Part shown: positions 18,003 to 28,477 of the stretch, one piece after another
Numbering within the stretch: position 1 is the stretch's first letter
Layout: the number at the start of each line of letters is the position of its first letter
Source: a virus
Reading direction: 5' to 3' (one strand)
Length of the DNA: 64,000 nt
IMG/VR virus record: IMGVR_UViG_3300021963_000113
Location: 1-64,000 of that record
The notes under the pieces: model-generated
The model's database searches: none
The model's input: only the letters and a program-made list of their open reading frames with translations
What the model was told of the DNA's origin: nothing
Translations under genes and position numbers: made by a program

Positions 18003-19979
18003 CTAAATTATTCCGATGTTATCCACCGTTAAGTCTTCTCCATTTGCTCTAACTAATGGACCAGCTAATTGCACTAACACCCCGCTGGCTACAACTGTAG
18101 TTAATGCGCCAGACAATACTGCCGCACCACCTGCTAGGAGACCAATTGCACCAGCAGCAGAAACATTCAATGCTCCTCCAGCATTAATACTAACAGTGCC
18201 GCCTGCGTTGATGTTATATGCTCCGTCCGCATTAACATTTATTGCTGGGGCAGATTGTGTCGCAAATCCAAATCCTCGTTTTGCCCAAACAGCACCATCT
18301 AGTTTTGCAAAAGCACCAGCATCAAATTCAAATGCTGCTCCCAGTTTAGATGTCTTATCAAATCCAAGCGTGGTATCAAACTTAGCGCCTTTGATATCTT
18401 GCCACTTAATACCAGAATAAGTGCCTGTTTTGAATCCATTGATTATATCAAGTGCTCCAGCTGGTGTAAATGCCTTCAAAGACAACCCACTAGTCTGATA
18501 GATACCGAGACCAGCCTGTTGAGTAATACTACCAAGTCCACTGCTAAGTAAAATATTATTTGGCACTGCCTCAGCAACATCAAATGGTATAACTTTACCA
18601 GTATACATGCTGATAGACCCAACCTGAGTGCCCATCGTGATGCCACCCAAACCTGTTACGTTGGCACGAATAGCAGAATTCCAACTAGCAAGAGAGATGC
18701 CGATTGGAGTTGGTGGTCCTAAAACATTTGCTGCTACTTCAAATGCAGCTGGTTGCTGAATCCACCACGCAGGTGGTATAGTAAGAGGATTAGATGTATT
18801 GATTGGCCAGTTTTGTGCCTCGATTCTAACTTTTTGACCAGCAGAAATTCTTACATTACCAGACGTGCTTAAATTAATATCGCCAGCAGAGTCTGTTGCG
18901 TCTACAGCATTAGAAGACCCCACTTCAGAAGTTTTAGCAGCACCAGTTTTAGATTGACGTTGTGAAGCAGAGTCTTTTAGCGTGGTGACATCCATATTCA
19001 GTTTACCACCCTTCATTATAATCTCACCGCCGCCGCCGACTGGCAGCTCAAAACCAAACAAGCTGCCAAGTTGTTTTGCTATACCAAATGCAGCACCAGA
19101 AGAACCAGTGAATGAAGAAAATAAACCTAGAGACCTAGTGCCATTAAGATGTAGATTTTCTGTGGCATTCATGATAATATTCTTTCCTAGGAAAGAAATG
19201 TTTCCATTCTCACAGGTAATATCTAAACCACCGTTAGTAACATTAATACTGAATGCTGGATAATAAATCTTTGATGACGATTGAGACCCAGAAGAACTCA
19301 TCGTGGTTTCTTCCTTGTGTTTTCCAGACTGATTTACATCAATCTTTAAGGAAGTGCCAACGTTAATTCTCATGCCATGCTCAGACCCAACCTCAACATT
19401 TCCCATTGTGAGGTCAGTATCGACAGGGGGAGCTGCTTTTATTTTCGCATTGCCTTTTTCATCTAAAATAAAATGAGAACCAGGAGTTGTCATCACTCCC
19501 CATGTGCTATCACCTTCCTTATTCTCACCCTGGAACGTCATCGTCCCTTTCACCAAACTCACTGCAGAATCTGGTGGCACCACACTAGCAGTGCCCTCCT
19601 TAAAAGGTGAAGTGGGTGTTTGACTTTCGCTTTGATCACTTGAAGAATTTGTATCAGCATTTTCTCCAGTTGATGTTTTAGGTGCTACGTCATCAAATGA
19701 AGACGTTACGTTTGGGTTACCAATAGAACCTAGCGAAGGGAAATTAATGGTGGGAGTGCCAGTAGTAACTACATTATTATCATTTTCTGTATACGAAACA
19801 TCATCTCCAAATATTCCATCATTTCTATCTTTTTCTATGTCTTTTAATTGTGTTCCAGAAATACTCGCATCTTTAGTTAATGCATTAATCGCACCATTTT
19901 TATTGTAAATTCCCGTTTCGTTTTTTACAATAGTAGATTTTTGATTACCACCAATTACTGCTTCTAAATTTTTAGACAT
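18003..19979 (-). CDS. Virion structural protein, baseplate-spike-like (658 aa)
   Basis: The C-terminal half is rich in short Gly/Ala/Asn beta repeats (for example NADGAYNINAGGTVSINAGG), like the beta-helical spikes of gp5/VgrG-type proteins. Residues 100 to 400 are Ser/Thr/Gly-rich with DITCENGNISFLGKNI. It is last in the tail-hub block and follows the gp5-like gene by one gene. A spike or baseplate role is inferred; no specific family is assigned. Confidence 0.7.
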   Translation of the reverse strand: MSKNLEAVIGGNQKSTIVKNETGIYNKNGAINALTKDASISGTQLKDIEKDRNDGIFGDDVSYTENDNNVVTTGTPTINFPSLGSIGNPNVTSSFDDVAPKTSTGENADTNSSSDQSESQTPTSPFKEGTASVVPPDSAVSLVKGTMTFQGENKEGDSTWGVMTTPGSHFILDEKGNAKIKAAPPVDTDLTMGNVEVGSEHGMRINVGTSLKIDVNQSGKHKEETTMSSSGSQSSSKIYYPAFSINVTNGGLDITCENGNISFLGKNIIMNATENLHLNGTRSLGLFSSFTGSSGAAFGIAKQLGSLFGFELPVGGGGEIIMKGGKLNMDVTTLKDSASQRQSKTGAAKTSEVGSSNAVDATDSAGDINLSTSGNVRISAGQKVRIEAQNWPINTSNPLTIPPAWWIQQPAAFEVAANVLGPPTPIGISLASWNSAIRANVTGLGGITMGTQVGSISMYTGKVIPFDVAEAVPNNILLSSGLGSITQQAGLGIYQTSGLSLKAFTPAGALDIINGFKTGTYSGIKWQDIKGAKFDTTLGFDKTSKLGAAFEFDAGAFAKLDGAVWAKRGFGFATQSAPAINVNADGAYNINAGGTVSINAGGALNVSAAGAIGLLAGGAAVLSGALTTVVASGVLVQLAGPLVRANGEDLTVDNIGII

Positions 19980-19991
19980 CTTTATATACTC

Positions 19992-20957
19992 TTAAGTTAC
20001 TCTAATTTCTTGAGGCAACTCTGGATCAGATCCGAATTCCACTTCATTATCATGCATAACTTCAAATGCTTTAGTCCATATCCCCTTCAAAACATTATCA
20101 TATGGATCATAATTTTCTTCCCATACATTAGATATGCCATAAAAAGTTGTTGTTACTCCCTTATCACTACCAAATGCACTAGCCGATCTAAACCTGGCAC
20201 TTAAAGTATTTTTCCATTCAATATACTGAGAAAATTCTAAAAGAAAAGATTTAATACCAAACTCTTTAATATTATATCCTTCTTCTAGATTTTCTTTGAG
20301 TGCTTTGTTGTAATCTCTCCTCCAACTCGCAGGTAACTCAAGGTATGCTGGTAATGTTTGGAGCGCACGTAAATCTGGAGTGCTATAGGCAAGAATACCA
20401 CCTCCAACTTTCCTAAGAATATAAGCACTCTGTCCAGTGCCCATTACAAAATCTGCTGCAATGAGAGAATAGTATGGTTTACCTTCATAAGTAAATGATG
20501 GTTCTTGTCTAGCCATCATACGATAGTATTGTTTTCCATCTTCACCCGTAAAAGTATATAATTCTATACCTTCATAATCTCTACCATCTAATCTAATTCT
20601 ATCTGTATCATAAACTTTAGTATCAAATAAAACGTAATCATCTAATTGTATGTAACAAAAAAGTATGGGAACATCATGTAATACTCTTTTTGATAAGTCG
20701 GCGGTATATTTTCTAGTGCCATTAACTTGTCTAGAACTTATAGCGGGTCTAGACTGATAATATAAAACATTTTTAATGTTATAAGTATATCTTCCACCAA
20801 CAGTGAATGGATAATCGAATACTACATATTTTGCTAGATTCCTTTTTCTAGCATTGATAAATTCCGTAGGACTCTTGGCAGACCCTAGAGCTCTTCTTTC
20901 ATAATCATCTATAGATTGTTTGAATACAGACGGCAATGTTTGTTCAGTAAATATCAT
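19992..20957 (-). CDS. Tail/baseplate-block hypothetical protein (321 aa)
   Basis: Not recognised as a named family. It is Tyr-rich throughout (for example YRMMARQEPS and YSLIAADF), with no signal peptide or membrane segment. It sits between gp5 and the spike-like protein with 11- to 12-base gaps and good ribosome sites (AGGAG), so it is almost certainly a virion or tail assembly protein expressed with them. Confidence 0.7.
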   Translation of the reverse strand: MIFTEQTLPSVFKQSIDDYERRALGSAKSPTEFINARKRNLAKYVVFDYPFTVGGRYTYNIKNVLYYQSRPAISSRQVNGTRKYTADLSKRVLHDVPILFCYIQLDDYVLFDTKVYDTDRIRLDGRDYEGIELYTFTGEDGKQYYRMMARQEPSFTYEGKPYYSLIAADFVMGTGQSAYILRKVGGGILAYSTPDLRALQTLPAYLELPASWRRDYNKALKENLEEGYNIKEFGIKSFLLEFSQYIEWKNTLSARFRSASAFGSDKGVTTTFYGISNVWEENYDPYDNVLKGIWTKAFEVMHDNEVEFGSDPELPQEIRVT

Positions 20958-20968
20958 TTTCTATTCTC

Positions 20969-23900
20969 CTATGGGCAATCAATGTATTCGCCAACAGGTG
21001 TTGGTCCAACAATGTCTGCGAGCTCGTTAACTCTTTCTCTATCTAGGCAAGAAATATTTGCCACTGCAATGGCTCCAAGACCAGTGGTAGATGGAATAAT
21101 TCTTACAGTAGGGTTATCAAGAAACTCTTTTGTTTTTTGTTTAACTTTGATATCAACCAACACACCATTAGAAACAACTGCTTCTGCGATAGTTTCATCA
21201 CCATTAACTAATACAATAGGTGGTGTGCTATATCCAAATCCACTTTTAATTATAGTGAATCCAGTTATGACACAATTTAAATTATCATTAGGTGGAGCTG
21301 GTGGATACCCTCTACCTGCTCTAACAACTTTAATCTCTTTCACGTATCCATTAGTATCTAATACAGCAACTGCAGAGGCACCGTATCCATTTCCTTCTGA
21401 TTGGATGTAAACATCAGGTGGAGTTATGTATCTAGTTCCTGGTTTGCAAATAGGAATGCTGAGAATCTGTCCTTCTGTTGATATAATAGGAGGACATGCA
21501 GTTGGTGGTTGAGGTTCTAATGGTATAGTTTCTGGTATAATTGGCGTGTAATTACCTTTAATTACAAACTCAGCTGCTGCAGCACCATTATAAAGAGCAG
21601 CGTAAACCAATTCATCTTCAACAAAACTAACCTTTTCGGATACAGTAAAATCAAATGTTGCATAGTCATTTACAACATTGAAAATTCCTGTGAATGTTTC
21701 TTCTTCTAAATCTGAAAACTGTAAGTTAGGACCAAAGATATAAAATGGTATAGCTGTATTATTATTTACGTTTTCTGTGCGTAAAGTCACTCTAAACTTT
21801 TGTCCCGCATTCACTACTTTCGGGAAAACAGAGAGTTGATATGTTGGATTTTCTACTACATAATCAATCTTTCTAGGACTTGGGATATACAACACTTCAA
21901 TATTACTATTGAAACCAAATGCTCGTTGCCTTAAGTTTGAATTGTCGAAAACATGGTCATATCTATTAGACTGGGCATTGAATTTGGTATAATTAATAGA
22001 CGATACCGATTGTCTAATCGTCACACTATAATCATTAAATCTTCTTGGATTTGAATCAACAACATCAGCGTTATCAAACAATGATATTGTTGCAGACTCT
22101 GATGTGAGAGAAGGTGGATTAGTATTCGCTGAAGACACAACACATCTATAACTATATTGGTCTTGAGTTATCTGAATATCTTCTACAATATATGTTGATT
22201 GATTTGCTTGGGGAATGTCATCCCACAAAACGATAGCAGGATTTTTTATAGCATCGTAAACCTGCCATTGATATGATATTGCACTACCCCTAGAAGTAGA
22301 AGCAACTACCTCAAATATGTGATTTTCCCCCACTCGTTTAGTAACAGATTTAGGATCTATTAAAATCGAAAGTGTTTCATCATTCAAGGTGGTGCCGCCT
22401 CCTGGTGTCCCTCCACCTGTTTCGCCAGTTGACTCTGGGTTTACTACAGTTTCTGGCATTGGATCTCCACCTCCAATGACCACATCAACCTCAGGAATTT
22501 GTGTTTCTTGACCTTCTTTACATACTCCTGGTGGAGAATATTTTATGCCACCCGTAAATGGATCTGTACTTGGTGCAGCATTAAGGTCATTGAGTAATCT
22601 ATCTAAAAAGTCTTCTCCCTTTCCCTGCTTTACCTTCGGACCCTCGCCACACTCTTGGATTGGTTTCTTGCATTCCTTGGGTAATCCCGAGCAGGTAATA
22701 CCTAGGACATCAAAAATTTTAGAGATAACTGCACCTACTCCGTCTAATACTTTACCTACTGCACCTAGAATTTCAAGCAAAGGACCAAGTATAGTTTGAA
22801 TAGCATCCTCAATAAATGATTGAATCTTTTGAATAATATTTGCTACGAATTCATCTACTGCACAGACAGCATTGGACCAAATTCTATTGACTGCATCAAA
22901 AATAGTATTCATAATGAATCCAAGAAGTCTATCGTAAAGACTTTCAATGGTGCAACCAATTTTTGCTAATTGAGTTTTTAAAAATTCTTCAATTCTATCT
23001 AAAAGTTTTCTTGGATTTGCTGGACTATATGGAGGTTTAAAATTCTTTGGTTTAGCTTTATCAGTAATTAAACTAAGCAAAGAGTTAACAAGAAACTGCA
23101 CACCTTGCTGTAGTAAATTGTACAACTCTCCTTTAACCCAAGCATATCCACCAGAAATAACCGCCAATATTTTATTGACATAACCCATTACAAATTGCTG
23201 TCCACTAACAGCGTATCCAGTTACTTTACTGGTTAAAAAACTACCTACTTGACCCCCAGATTGACTGACAATTTTAAATAATTCCGAAAGAATTATCTCA
23301 AGTTTAGATGCTGTCCTTCCCGCAGGACACTGTGCTTGTGAAAGAGTAGTGCATTTATATCCAGCAGAGTTTAGATTCCCCCCTGGTTGATGGGGACCAT
23401 GCATAATAGATGATGGACCACCTGGACCTTGTTTTGTTGGATACTTAGATGTCCCTGGTTGCACAGTGGTAGAAACAAATCCTTGCGTTGCCTCTGTAAG
23501 AGTTTTCTCATCTCTTGGGATAGACATGTGAGGATTAATTCTTTCTGGAGCAAAGTTAGTAAATGCTCTGCAATCTTCCTCGTCTCCTTTTAGTTTAGGG
23601 TATGGTAAGTTTTCTTTTGACTCTGCGTTTGCAATACTACCAATAGACCCTAGAATAAATGGCTGTTGTGCCATATCGGAATCCATAAAGAATCCAATAA
23701 CCCAATCACCCGCTTCTAATGGAGTGCTTGTGCTAGTGTGATATCCGTATGGTTGAGTTGTTGGAGCAACAGTTTGAGCAAGAGGTAAATCCTCTGTCTT
23801 TATTGCTTCACAACTCTTAAGATGGTGACCAACAATTCTTACATGATAGCGATTAGAATTTTTACCATTCTGATCTCTATCTTTAACTCCTCTTTTGTCA

Positions 23901-23983
23901 GACTTTTCAATCTGACCTACCCACCAGTGGAAACCATCTTTACCAACAAAATTGTTTGGTCCGATATAGCTTTCAAATGCCAT
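20969..23983 (-). CDS. 5: Baseplate hub protein gp5-like, OB-fold plus Ig-like domain (1004 aa)
   Basis: Residues 17 to 118 match the OB-fold of T4 gp5: WWVGQIE, then RYHVRIVGHH, LPLAQTVAP, and AGDWVIGFFMDSD with FILGSIGS. In T4 this domain binds gp27 at the tip of the tail tube. A Cys-containing linker follows, then one Ig-like domain at about residues 540 to 630 (YQWQ, YRCVV), then beta-rich repeats to the C-terminus. The lysozyme domain of T4 gp5 is not visible; the hydrolase domains are instead in two upstream proteins. The gp27-like gene lies just upstream, separated only by cp12. Confidence 0.85.
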   Translation of the reverse strand: MAFESYIGPNNFVGKDGFHWWVGQIEKSDKRGVKDRDQNGKNSNRYHVRIVGHHLKSCEAIKTEDLPLAQTVAPTTQPYGYHTSTSTPLEAGDWVIGFFMDSDMAQQPFILGSIGSIANAESKENLPYPKLKGDEEDCRAFTNFAPERINPHMSIPRDEKTLTEATQGFVSTTVQPGTSKYPTKQGPGGPSSIMHGPHQPGGNLNSAGYKCTTLSQAQCPAGRTASKLEIILSELFKIVSQSGGQVGSFLTSKVTGYAVSGQQFVMGYVNKILAVISGGYAWVKGELYNLLQQGVQFLVNSLLSLITDKAKPKNFKPPYSPANPRKLLDRIEEFLKTQLAKIGCTIESLYDRLLGFIMNTIFDAVNRIWSNAVCAVDEFVANIIQKIQSFIEDAIQTILGPLLEILGAVGKVLDGVGAVISKIFDVLGITCSGLPKECKKPIQECGEGPKVKQGKGEDFLDRLLNDLNAAPSTDPFTGGIKYSPPGVCKEGQETQIPEVDVVIGGGDPMPETVVNPESTGETGGGTPGGGTTLNDETLSILIDPKSVTKRVGENHIFEVVASTSRGSAISYQWQVYDAIKNPAIVLWDDIPQANQSTYIVEDIQITQDQYSYRCVVSSANTNPPSLTSESATISLFDNADVVDSNPRRFNDYSVTIRQSVSSINYTKFNAQSNRYDHVFDNSNLRQRAFGFNSNIEVLYIPSPRKIDYVVENPTYQLSVFPKVVNAGQKFRVTLRTENVNNNTAIPFYIFGPNLQFSDLEEETFTGIFNVVNDYATFDFTVSEKVSFVEDELVYAALYNGAAAAEFVIKGNYTPIIPETIPLEPQPPTACPPIISTEGQILSIPICKPGTRYITPPDVYIQSEGNGYGASAVAVLDTNGYVKEIKVVRAGRGYPPAPPNDNLNCVITGFTIIKSGFGYSTPPIVLVNGDETIAEAVVSNGVLVDIKVKQKTKEFLDNPTVRIIPSTTGLGAIAVANISCLDRERVNELADIVGPTPVGEYIDCP

Positions 23984-23985
23984 GA

Positions 23986-24198
23986 TTAATCTTCATAAAT
24001 TCTACATTCTAGTGCTGATGGATTTTCATCACAAAATAATTCCAATGGAGTTGGATCTTTTTCTTCACCAGGATGTCTCTGTTGATATTTTTCCAATGCT
24101 TCTAATTCTTCTTCTGCATGTCTTCTTGACTGTGAAGATGCCATAGCATCGTCAACAATTTTTCTATCATGCTCTATGTGTTTTTGAATGTTTTCCAT
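23986..24198 (-). CDS. cp12: CP12 Calvin cycle inhibitor (70 aa)
   Basis: The C-terminal 20 residues are the CP12 signature: LELFCDENPSALECRIYED, with the paired cysteines C56 and C65. The central ELEALEKYQQRHP helix also matches the short marine cyanobacterial CP12. The N-terminal Cys pair of longer CP12 proteins is absent. In hosts, CP12 binds GAPDH and phosphoribulokinase and shuts down carbon fixation under oxidising conditions. Phage CP12 is known to shift the host towards the pentose phosphate pathway. It sits between the gp27-like gene (1-base gap) and gp5 (2-base gap), so it is expressed with baseplate genes. Confidence 0.92.
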   Translation of the reverse strand: MENIQKHIEHDRKIVDDAMASSQSRRHAEEELEALEKYQQRHPGEEKDPTPLELFCDENPSALECRIYED

Positions 24199-24199
24199 G

Positions 24200-25576
24200 T
24201 TACTTTGCCTTGCTAATTAACCACCCTGGAGTATCTTTAATTGCATCAATAACTGTGGTGGCTGTGTATGGATTTGCACCTCTAACAATAAAATTGTATC
24301 CAATATTCTTTACAAGATATTTACCACTATGCTCTTCATCATATGGTGTTTGCTCTCTGCCAGTTTGGTTAACCATGTTAGGAAATTTTAGAGTTAGCAA
24401 ATCCCCAGCCCTTACCGATAGATTCGGTGGGACTGTAATATTTAGCTGCTGATTACTAGCGAAATGATACCTGGCATTTGACTGTGCTATAGCATACAAG
24501 TATGTGTCTTTAAACTTAGCATTTTCTTTACCTGGCGTATCTCTTTTGTCATGAAACATTTCATTATTAATCATCTGTGTCATAATCCTAGTAGGATATT
24601 GCGACAACTCTTTAGCACCTTTACTAATGCTAGCCGTTTTCCCTAAGTGTTTCATTTGATTGAAAGAATCTTCAAACTTATAAAGTCTTTCTTCGTAGGT
24701 ATTTGTAGTTACATCAAACGCAACATACATGGTCGAGTAAACACCAGACCTCAACTGCTTGAGCATATCAAACTCATCTCTAAAAGTATAATCTAAAATT
24801 TTAAAAGCATTTTGACTATCACTCACTCCATCGTTTGCAATGCCATAAGTAAAAGTAAACTTTGATTTCTGACTCATCAAATCATTAAGAGACCTGAAAT
24901 GATAATTATCATACGTTTCATAAAACAAATACCCCGCAGTGCCTTTCAGTTTCTTCATATCTTTACCAGTGATATCACTCTCTGGCATCTCTGAGGTAGC
25001 ACCACCTTCTGATAACTTTCCTGCATTCGATTGCTCCCAACTAGACACAGTAATTCTTGCTAGCTGATAGATGAAATCGAATGGTCTCTTGAGTGAAGGA
25101 ATATACTTCTGTCTAAATGCAGATGGGGAGGACTTCAATCCTTTTTTAACCTTAAGATAATTAGAAAGGATTGATGATACAATCTCTTCTGGTTTACCTT
25201 CTAATGTTTTGCCAATTCGTATGCCTTCATTTTGCATACCAGCATATGTCATCAACATTAAATTATAGAATTGATTTCTGTCTGATAGAGTGCGAGAACC
25301 AATTCCACTCACAACCATATCAAAAGTATATTCTTGTTGTGATATTGCAGGAGTGCTTACTGTAATTTTTACCCTTTCTCTACCCTGAATTGGGAGATTG
25401 GATAGAATATTATTAGAGCTATCTTCTAGCAATAAAGACCCTAGCATATAAGGATTATTAATACTTTCAAAAATAGTAAATTCTATAACCAAAGGAGTAA
25501 TGTTAATAATTTGATTATCAACACTACTTAATGTCACTGATTTTAATTCAAATTGCCTTGAGTTTTCTATTGCCAT
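24200..25576 (-). CDS. 27: Baseplate hub protein, gp27-like (458 aa)
   Basis: Starts with a beta-rich domain (QIINITPLVIEFTIFESI, then LGSLLLEDSS) followed by REQTPYDEEHSGKYLVKNI near the C-terminus, the late hub-domain pattern of T4 gp27-like and VgrG/GpD-like hub proteins. Contains YKFEDSFNQM and SNQQLNITVPPN. Placed directly before cp12 and gp5, matching the gp27-gp5 partnership in T4. Assigned by context plus fold-like pattern; the sequence match itself is weak. Confidence 0.7.
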   Translation of the reverse strand: MAIENSRQFELKSVTLSSVDNQIINITPLVIEFTIFESINNPYMLGSLLLEDSSNNILSNLPIQGRERVKITVSTPAISQQEYTFDMVVSGIGSRTLSDRNQFYNLMLMTYAGMQNEGIRIGKTLEGKPEEIVSSILSNYLKVKKGLKSSPSAFRQKYIPSLKRPFDFIYQLARITVSSWEQSNAGKLSEGGATSEMPESDITGKDMKKLKGTAGYLFYETYDNYHFRSLNDLMSQKSKFTFTYGIANDGVSDSQNAFKILDYTFRDEFDMLKQLRSGVYSTMYVAFDVTTNTYEERLYKFEDSFNQMKHLGKTASISKGAKELSQYPTRIMTQMINNEMFHDKRDTPGKENAKFKDTYLYAIAQSNARYHFASNQQLNITVPPNLSVRAGDLLTLKFPNMVNQTGREQTPYDEEHSGKYLVKNIGYNFIVRGANPYTATTVIDAIKDTPGWLISKAK

Positions 25577-25577
25577 T

Positions 25578-28454
25578 TTACTCTATTAAATCTGCGTATA
25601 AAAAGTCAGCAAAAGTTGCTGCCATTGACCTTCCTTGTGGGACATTGCCACCAAAACCACCAACACTAAATGATTTACTAGATGCTGATGTAGATGCTGG
25701 CGGAGTGATAACTGCAGCTGCTGTTGCTGTTGGTTTAGATTGACTTGGTGATGGACCCACTCTCTGTGCAGCAGCAGCAGGTGGAGCTGGTTTTGGTGGT
25801 TTTGGTTTTAATTTTGCTGCCTCTTGTTTATTTAACCTAGCAGCAAGTGACTTTGCTAATGCTTCTTGCTTTGATTTTCTTTCTGCTGTTGCTCCTTTCT
25901 TATTCCAAACCTGCCACCATGGGTTTCCACCAACTGCTCTGTCGCTCACTCCCATGTTAACCCACTTGCCATTCACTTTCTGCACACCCAATCTTGAGCG
26001 TTGTGCTGATGCTCTTTGTGCTCTCAATCTAGCAGCATGTGCATGTCTGGAATCCATAGGTCCACCAGATGCATAACCTTTTAGTGGTGGTAGCCCCATC
26101 GTTCTTCTCATTTCTGGGTCAGTTACATCTTTATATCTTGCGTTATATCCTAACCCACTATTAGTATTTCTTTGATTGTTTACTAATTTACCCCAAGAGA
26201 ATGGATTCCACCATGCTCCACCATCTTCTGCTTGTTGCTTTGGTTTATTCTTATTCCAATTAAATATAGGACTTACATCACCAGTTGGTAAATTTGTTTG
26301 TGCTGGATCATTAGTTGGATTTGGCGCTGGTTGAGCAGATGGTGTAGGTGGAGGATTAACTGGTTGACCATTATTTCTTTGTGTTGGTAAAGCAGGTGGT
26401 TGTGCTCCAGCTCTTCTCACATAATCAATTTTATCTAATGCTATAGTGCCTCTAGTTACCTGGCCGCCTTGATTTCCACCAATGATTTCTACTGCCCCAT
26501 TCTTAGGACTACCAGCAGCAAACATAACATGAGACCTAGATCCACCACCGTAGTCACCAACAATAACATCTCCATATTGTATATTCTTTTTGTCTACAGG
26601 TGCTCCCCAGTTTTCAAAACTATCAGCTGCTGGAGAATCTGATCCTTTAATTCCCTGTCTTTCAAGTTGAGCATTTACATATGCAGCACACCATGGACCT
26701 TTTGTTGGATCTATAATACCTCTAGCACCACTTTGCATAATTTCTTCTCTCATCTGAGATGCATCTTTCCCAATGTCTGCTTCCAAATCACCCTTCAAAC
26801 TTTCTGGTGTGCCGCCTGGTGGATTATCACCCCCATCTCCATCACCTTTCTTCTTGTTAGCATCTCCACCACCACCTATTTTCATTCCATCAAAAAGATT
26901 TTTCATAAAATCTTTAGCAGCTTTGTTTGTATCAACTACACCAAACTTTCCTTTGCCAATAGATGATGTAAATGTAAGATTAGATATACCAAATTCTTTT
27001 GCTGCTTTTCTAATGTCTTGCTTGACCATATCACCTGCAGTGCCACTCTCTGTCTTGCCGAGCATACCAGAAGCAACACCAAGAATCATTGCACCAACAG
27101 TATCGACTGCAGTTTCTCCAGCTGGTGTATCTTTAGTATCACCAAACATTTTTTTACCAATGTTTCTGTTTAAAGGAATAACAGAATCACCAGGATTTAA
27201 ATTTGTCTTAGTTGGATTATCTACTAGTCCTCCTTCTGCCATTGGAGAAACAGGAGATGGTGGTACTGCTGATGGGACTATACCACCTTCAGATGCCTGA
27301 GTTCTATCGATATTGGATAAAACATTATTATATTTTTCTCTCTCTCCAAAAATTCTTTCATTGAGCATTCTAGCTCTATCTGCCTGCGGACCTTCTCCTC
27401 TGACATCATAAAGATTTTTTTTGTTTGGGTCTGTTTGGAATAGATTGTAAATAGAAGATCCCAAATCTCCCAAAGAAGTGAAGAGATTATCATCTGGATT
27501 TAATACTTCTTTAGTTTGATTATATAAATCAAACACCATCAATGGTGCAGCTAATTTACCTAATACTCCACCCATTCCTTTAGGCATTCCAGGCATCTTA
27601 AATCCTTTAGGCATTCCAGGCATCTTAAATCCACCTGAAGATGTGGCACCACCACTAGTTGTAACCTTTGGTCCAGTGCCAGGCATTCTAGGACCAGGAG
27701 GTTTGCCACCCGCTCCTTGAGTTACTGGAGATTTTTTAAATGGATTTAATTTTTGTAACCACTTATCAGGGATGAAGTTACTTGCTAAATCCCCAAGGCC
27801 AAGTAAATTTAACATCCAATCGAAAGGTCCACCGCCTCCGCTATCATTACCTTCCCCACCTTCCTTTCCTTTCTGAGATTCTCCCAGTGGAGATCTAGTG
27901 CTCGAAGTATCCTGTGTCTTCTCTAATTGCTTTTCTGCTCTAGCATATTTTGCTTCTTCTAATGCTTTTCTTCTTAAGTCAGTTTGAGAATCTAAAGTTT
28001 CTTTTATAGCTGTGAGTGTGCCTGCAGAGCTAGTTGTTGCTGCTAAATTCTGACCAATGCCATCGTTGATTCCACCCAGTTTAGCAACCATTACACCAGT
28101 ATCTTTTAAGATAGCAGTGAATCCACCTGCGATAAACTCTTTTAGTTTAGCAGACCCGTTGGCACCGTCTCCTTCTGTCGGTGGTGTTACTGGTTTATCT
28201 TTTGGTTTATTCCAACTAAATTGCTTTGCCCAATTAGACTTTGCTTTCTTAGACTTGATTGGGTTGAATTGATTTGCTAAAGAAGACTTAAACAAAGACC
28301 CCTTCTTAGGAGTTTCGCCTGCTGCTTGAGCTTTCTCTCTTTCTTCCTTAGCATTTTCAGCAGCATCACGAATTTTTGCACCAATAGTCTTGGCGATATT
28401 TAATACACTAGGACCAGTGCCAGCTTCTGTTGGTGTAGTGGTAAATGCTGCCAT
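25578..28454 (-). CDS. Tail-hub protein with CHAP-like cysteine peptidase domain (958 aa)
   Basis: Residues 570 to 670 resemble the CHAP/TIGR02594-type hydrolase: GPWCAAYVN with catalytic C589, then GDVIVGDYGG and SHVMFAAG with H642, then IIGGNQGGQV. The domain probably cuts peptidoglycan peptides during DNA entry. The rest is low complexity: Lys-rich N-terminus, Gly/Pro linkers, a GFKMPGMPK duplication near residue 280, and Pro/Asn/Gln runs. PSAVPPSPVSPMAEGGLV is like tape-measure proteins. It lies between the lysozyme-domain protein and gp27, as T4 gp28/gp29 do. Exact T4 equivalent unclear. Confidence 0.8.
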   Translation of the reverse strand: MAAFTTTPTEAGTGPSVLNIAKTIGAKIRDAAENAKEEREKAQAAGETPKKGSLFKSSLANQFNPIKSKKAKSNWAKQFSWNKPKDKPVTPPTEGDGANGSAKLKEFIAGGFTAILKDTGVMVAKLGGINDGIGQNLAATTSSAGTLTAIKETLDSQTDLRRKALEEAKYARAEKQLEKTQDTSSTRSPLGESQKGKEGGEGNDSGGGGPFDWMLNLLGLGDLASNFIPDKWLQKLNPFKKSPVTQGAGGKPPGPRMPGTGPKVTTSGGATSSGGFKMPGMPKGFKMPGMPKGMGGVLGKLAAPLMVFDLYNQTKEVLNPDDNLFTSLGDLGSSIYNLFQTDPNKKNLYDVRGEGPQADRARMLNERIFGEREKYNNVLSNIDRTQASEGGIVPSAVPPSPVSPMAEGGLVDNPTKTNLNPGDSVIPLNRNIGKKMFGDTKDTPAGETAVDTVGAMILGVASGMLGKTESGTAGDMVKQDIRKAAKEFGISNLTFTSSIGKGKFGVVDTNKAAKDFMKNLFDGMKIGGGGDANKKKGDGDGGDNPPGGTPESLKGDLEADIGKDASQMREEIMQSGARGIIDPTKGPWCAAYVNAQLERQGIKGSDSPAADSFENWGAPVDKKNIQYGDVIVGDYGGGSRSHVMFAAGSPKNGAVEIIGGNQGGQVTRGTIALDKIDYVRRAGAQPPALPTQRNNGQPVNPPPTPSAQPAPNPTNDPAQTNLPTGDVSPIFNWNKNKPKQQAEDGGAWWNPFSWGKLVNNQRNTNSGLGYNARYKDVTDPEMRRTMGLPPLKGYASGGPMDSRHAHAARLRAQRASAQRSRLGVQKVNGKWVNMGVSDRAVGGNPWWQVWNKKGATAERKSKQEALAKSLAARLNKQEAAKLKPKPPKPAPPAAAAQRVGPSPSQSKPTATAAAVITPPASTSASSKSFSVGGFGGNVPQGRSMAATFADFLYADLIE

Positions 28455-28477
28455 TAGTTAAAATCTCCCTGTGATAT

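Noticed and set aside
20969-23983. Lysozyme domain in the gp5-like protein
   Set aside because: No lysozyme motif found between the OB-fold and the C-terminal repeats.
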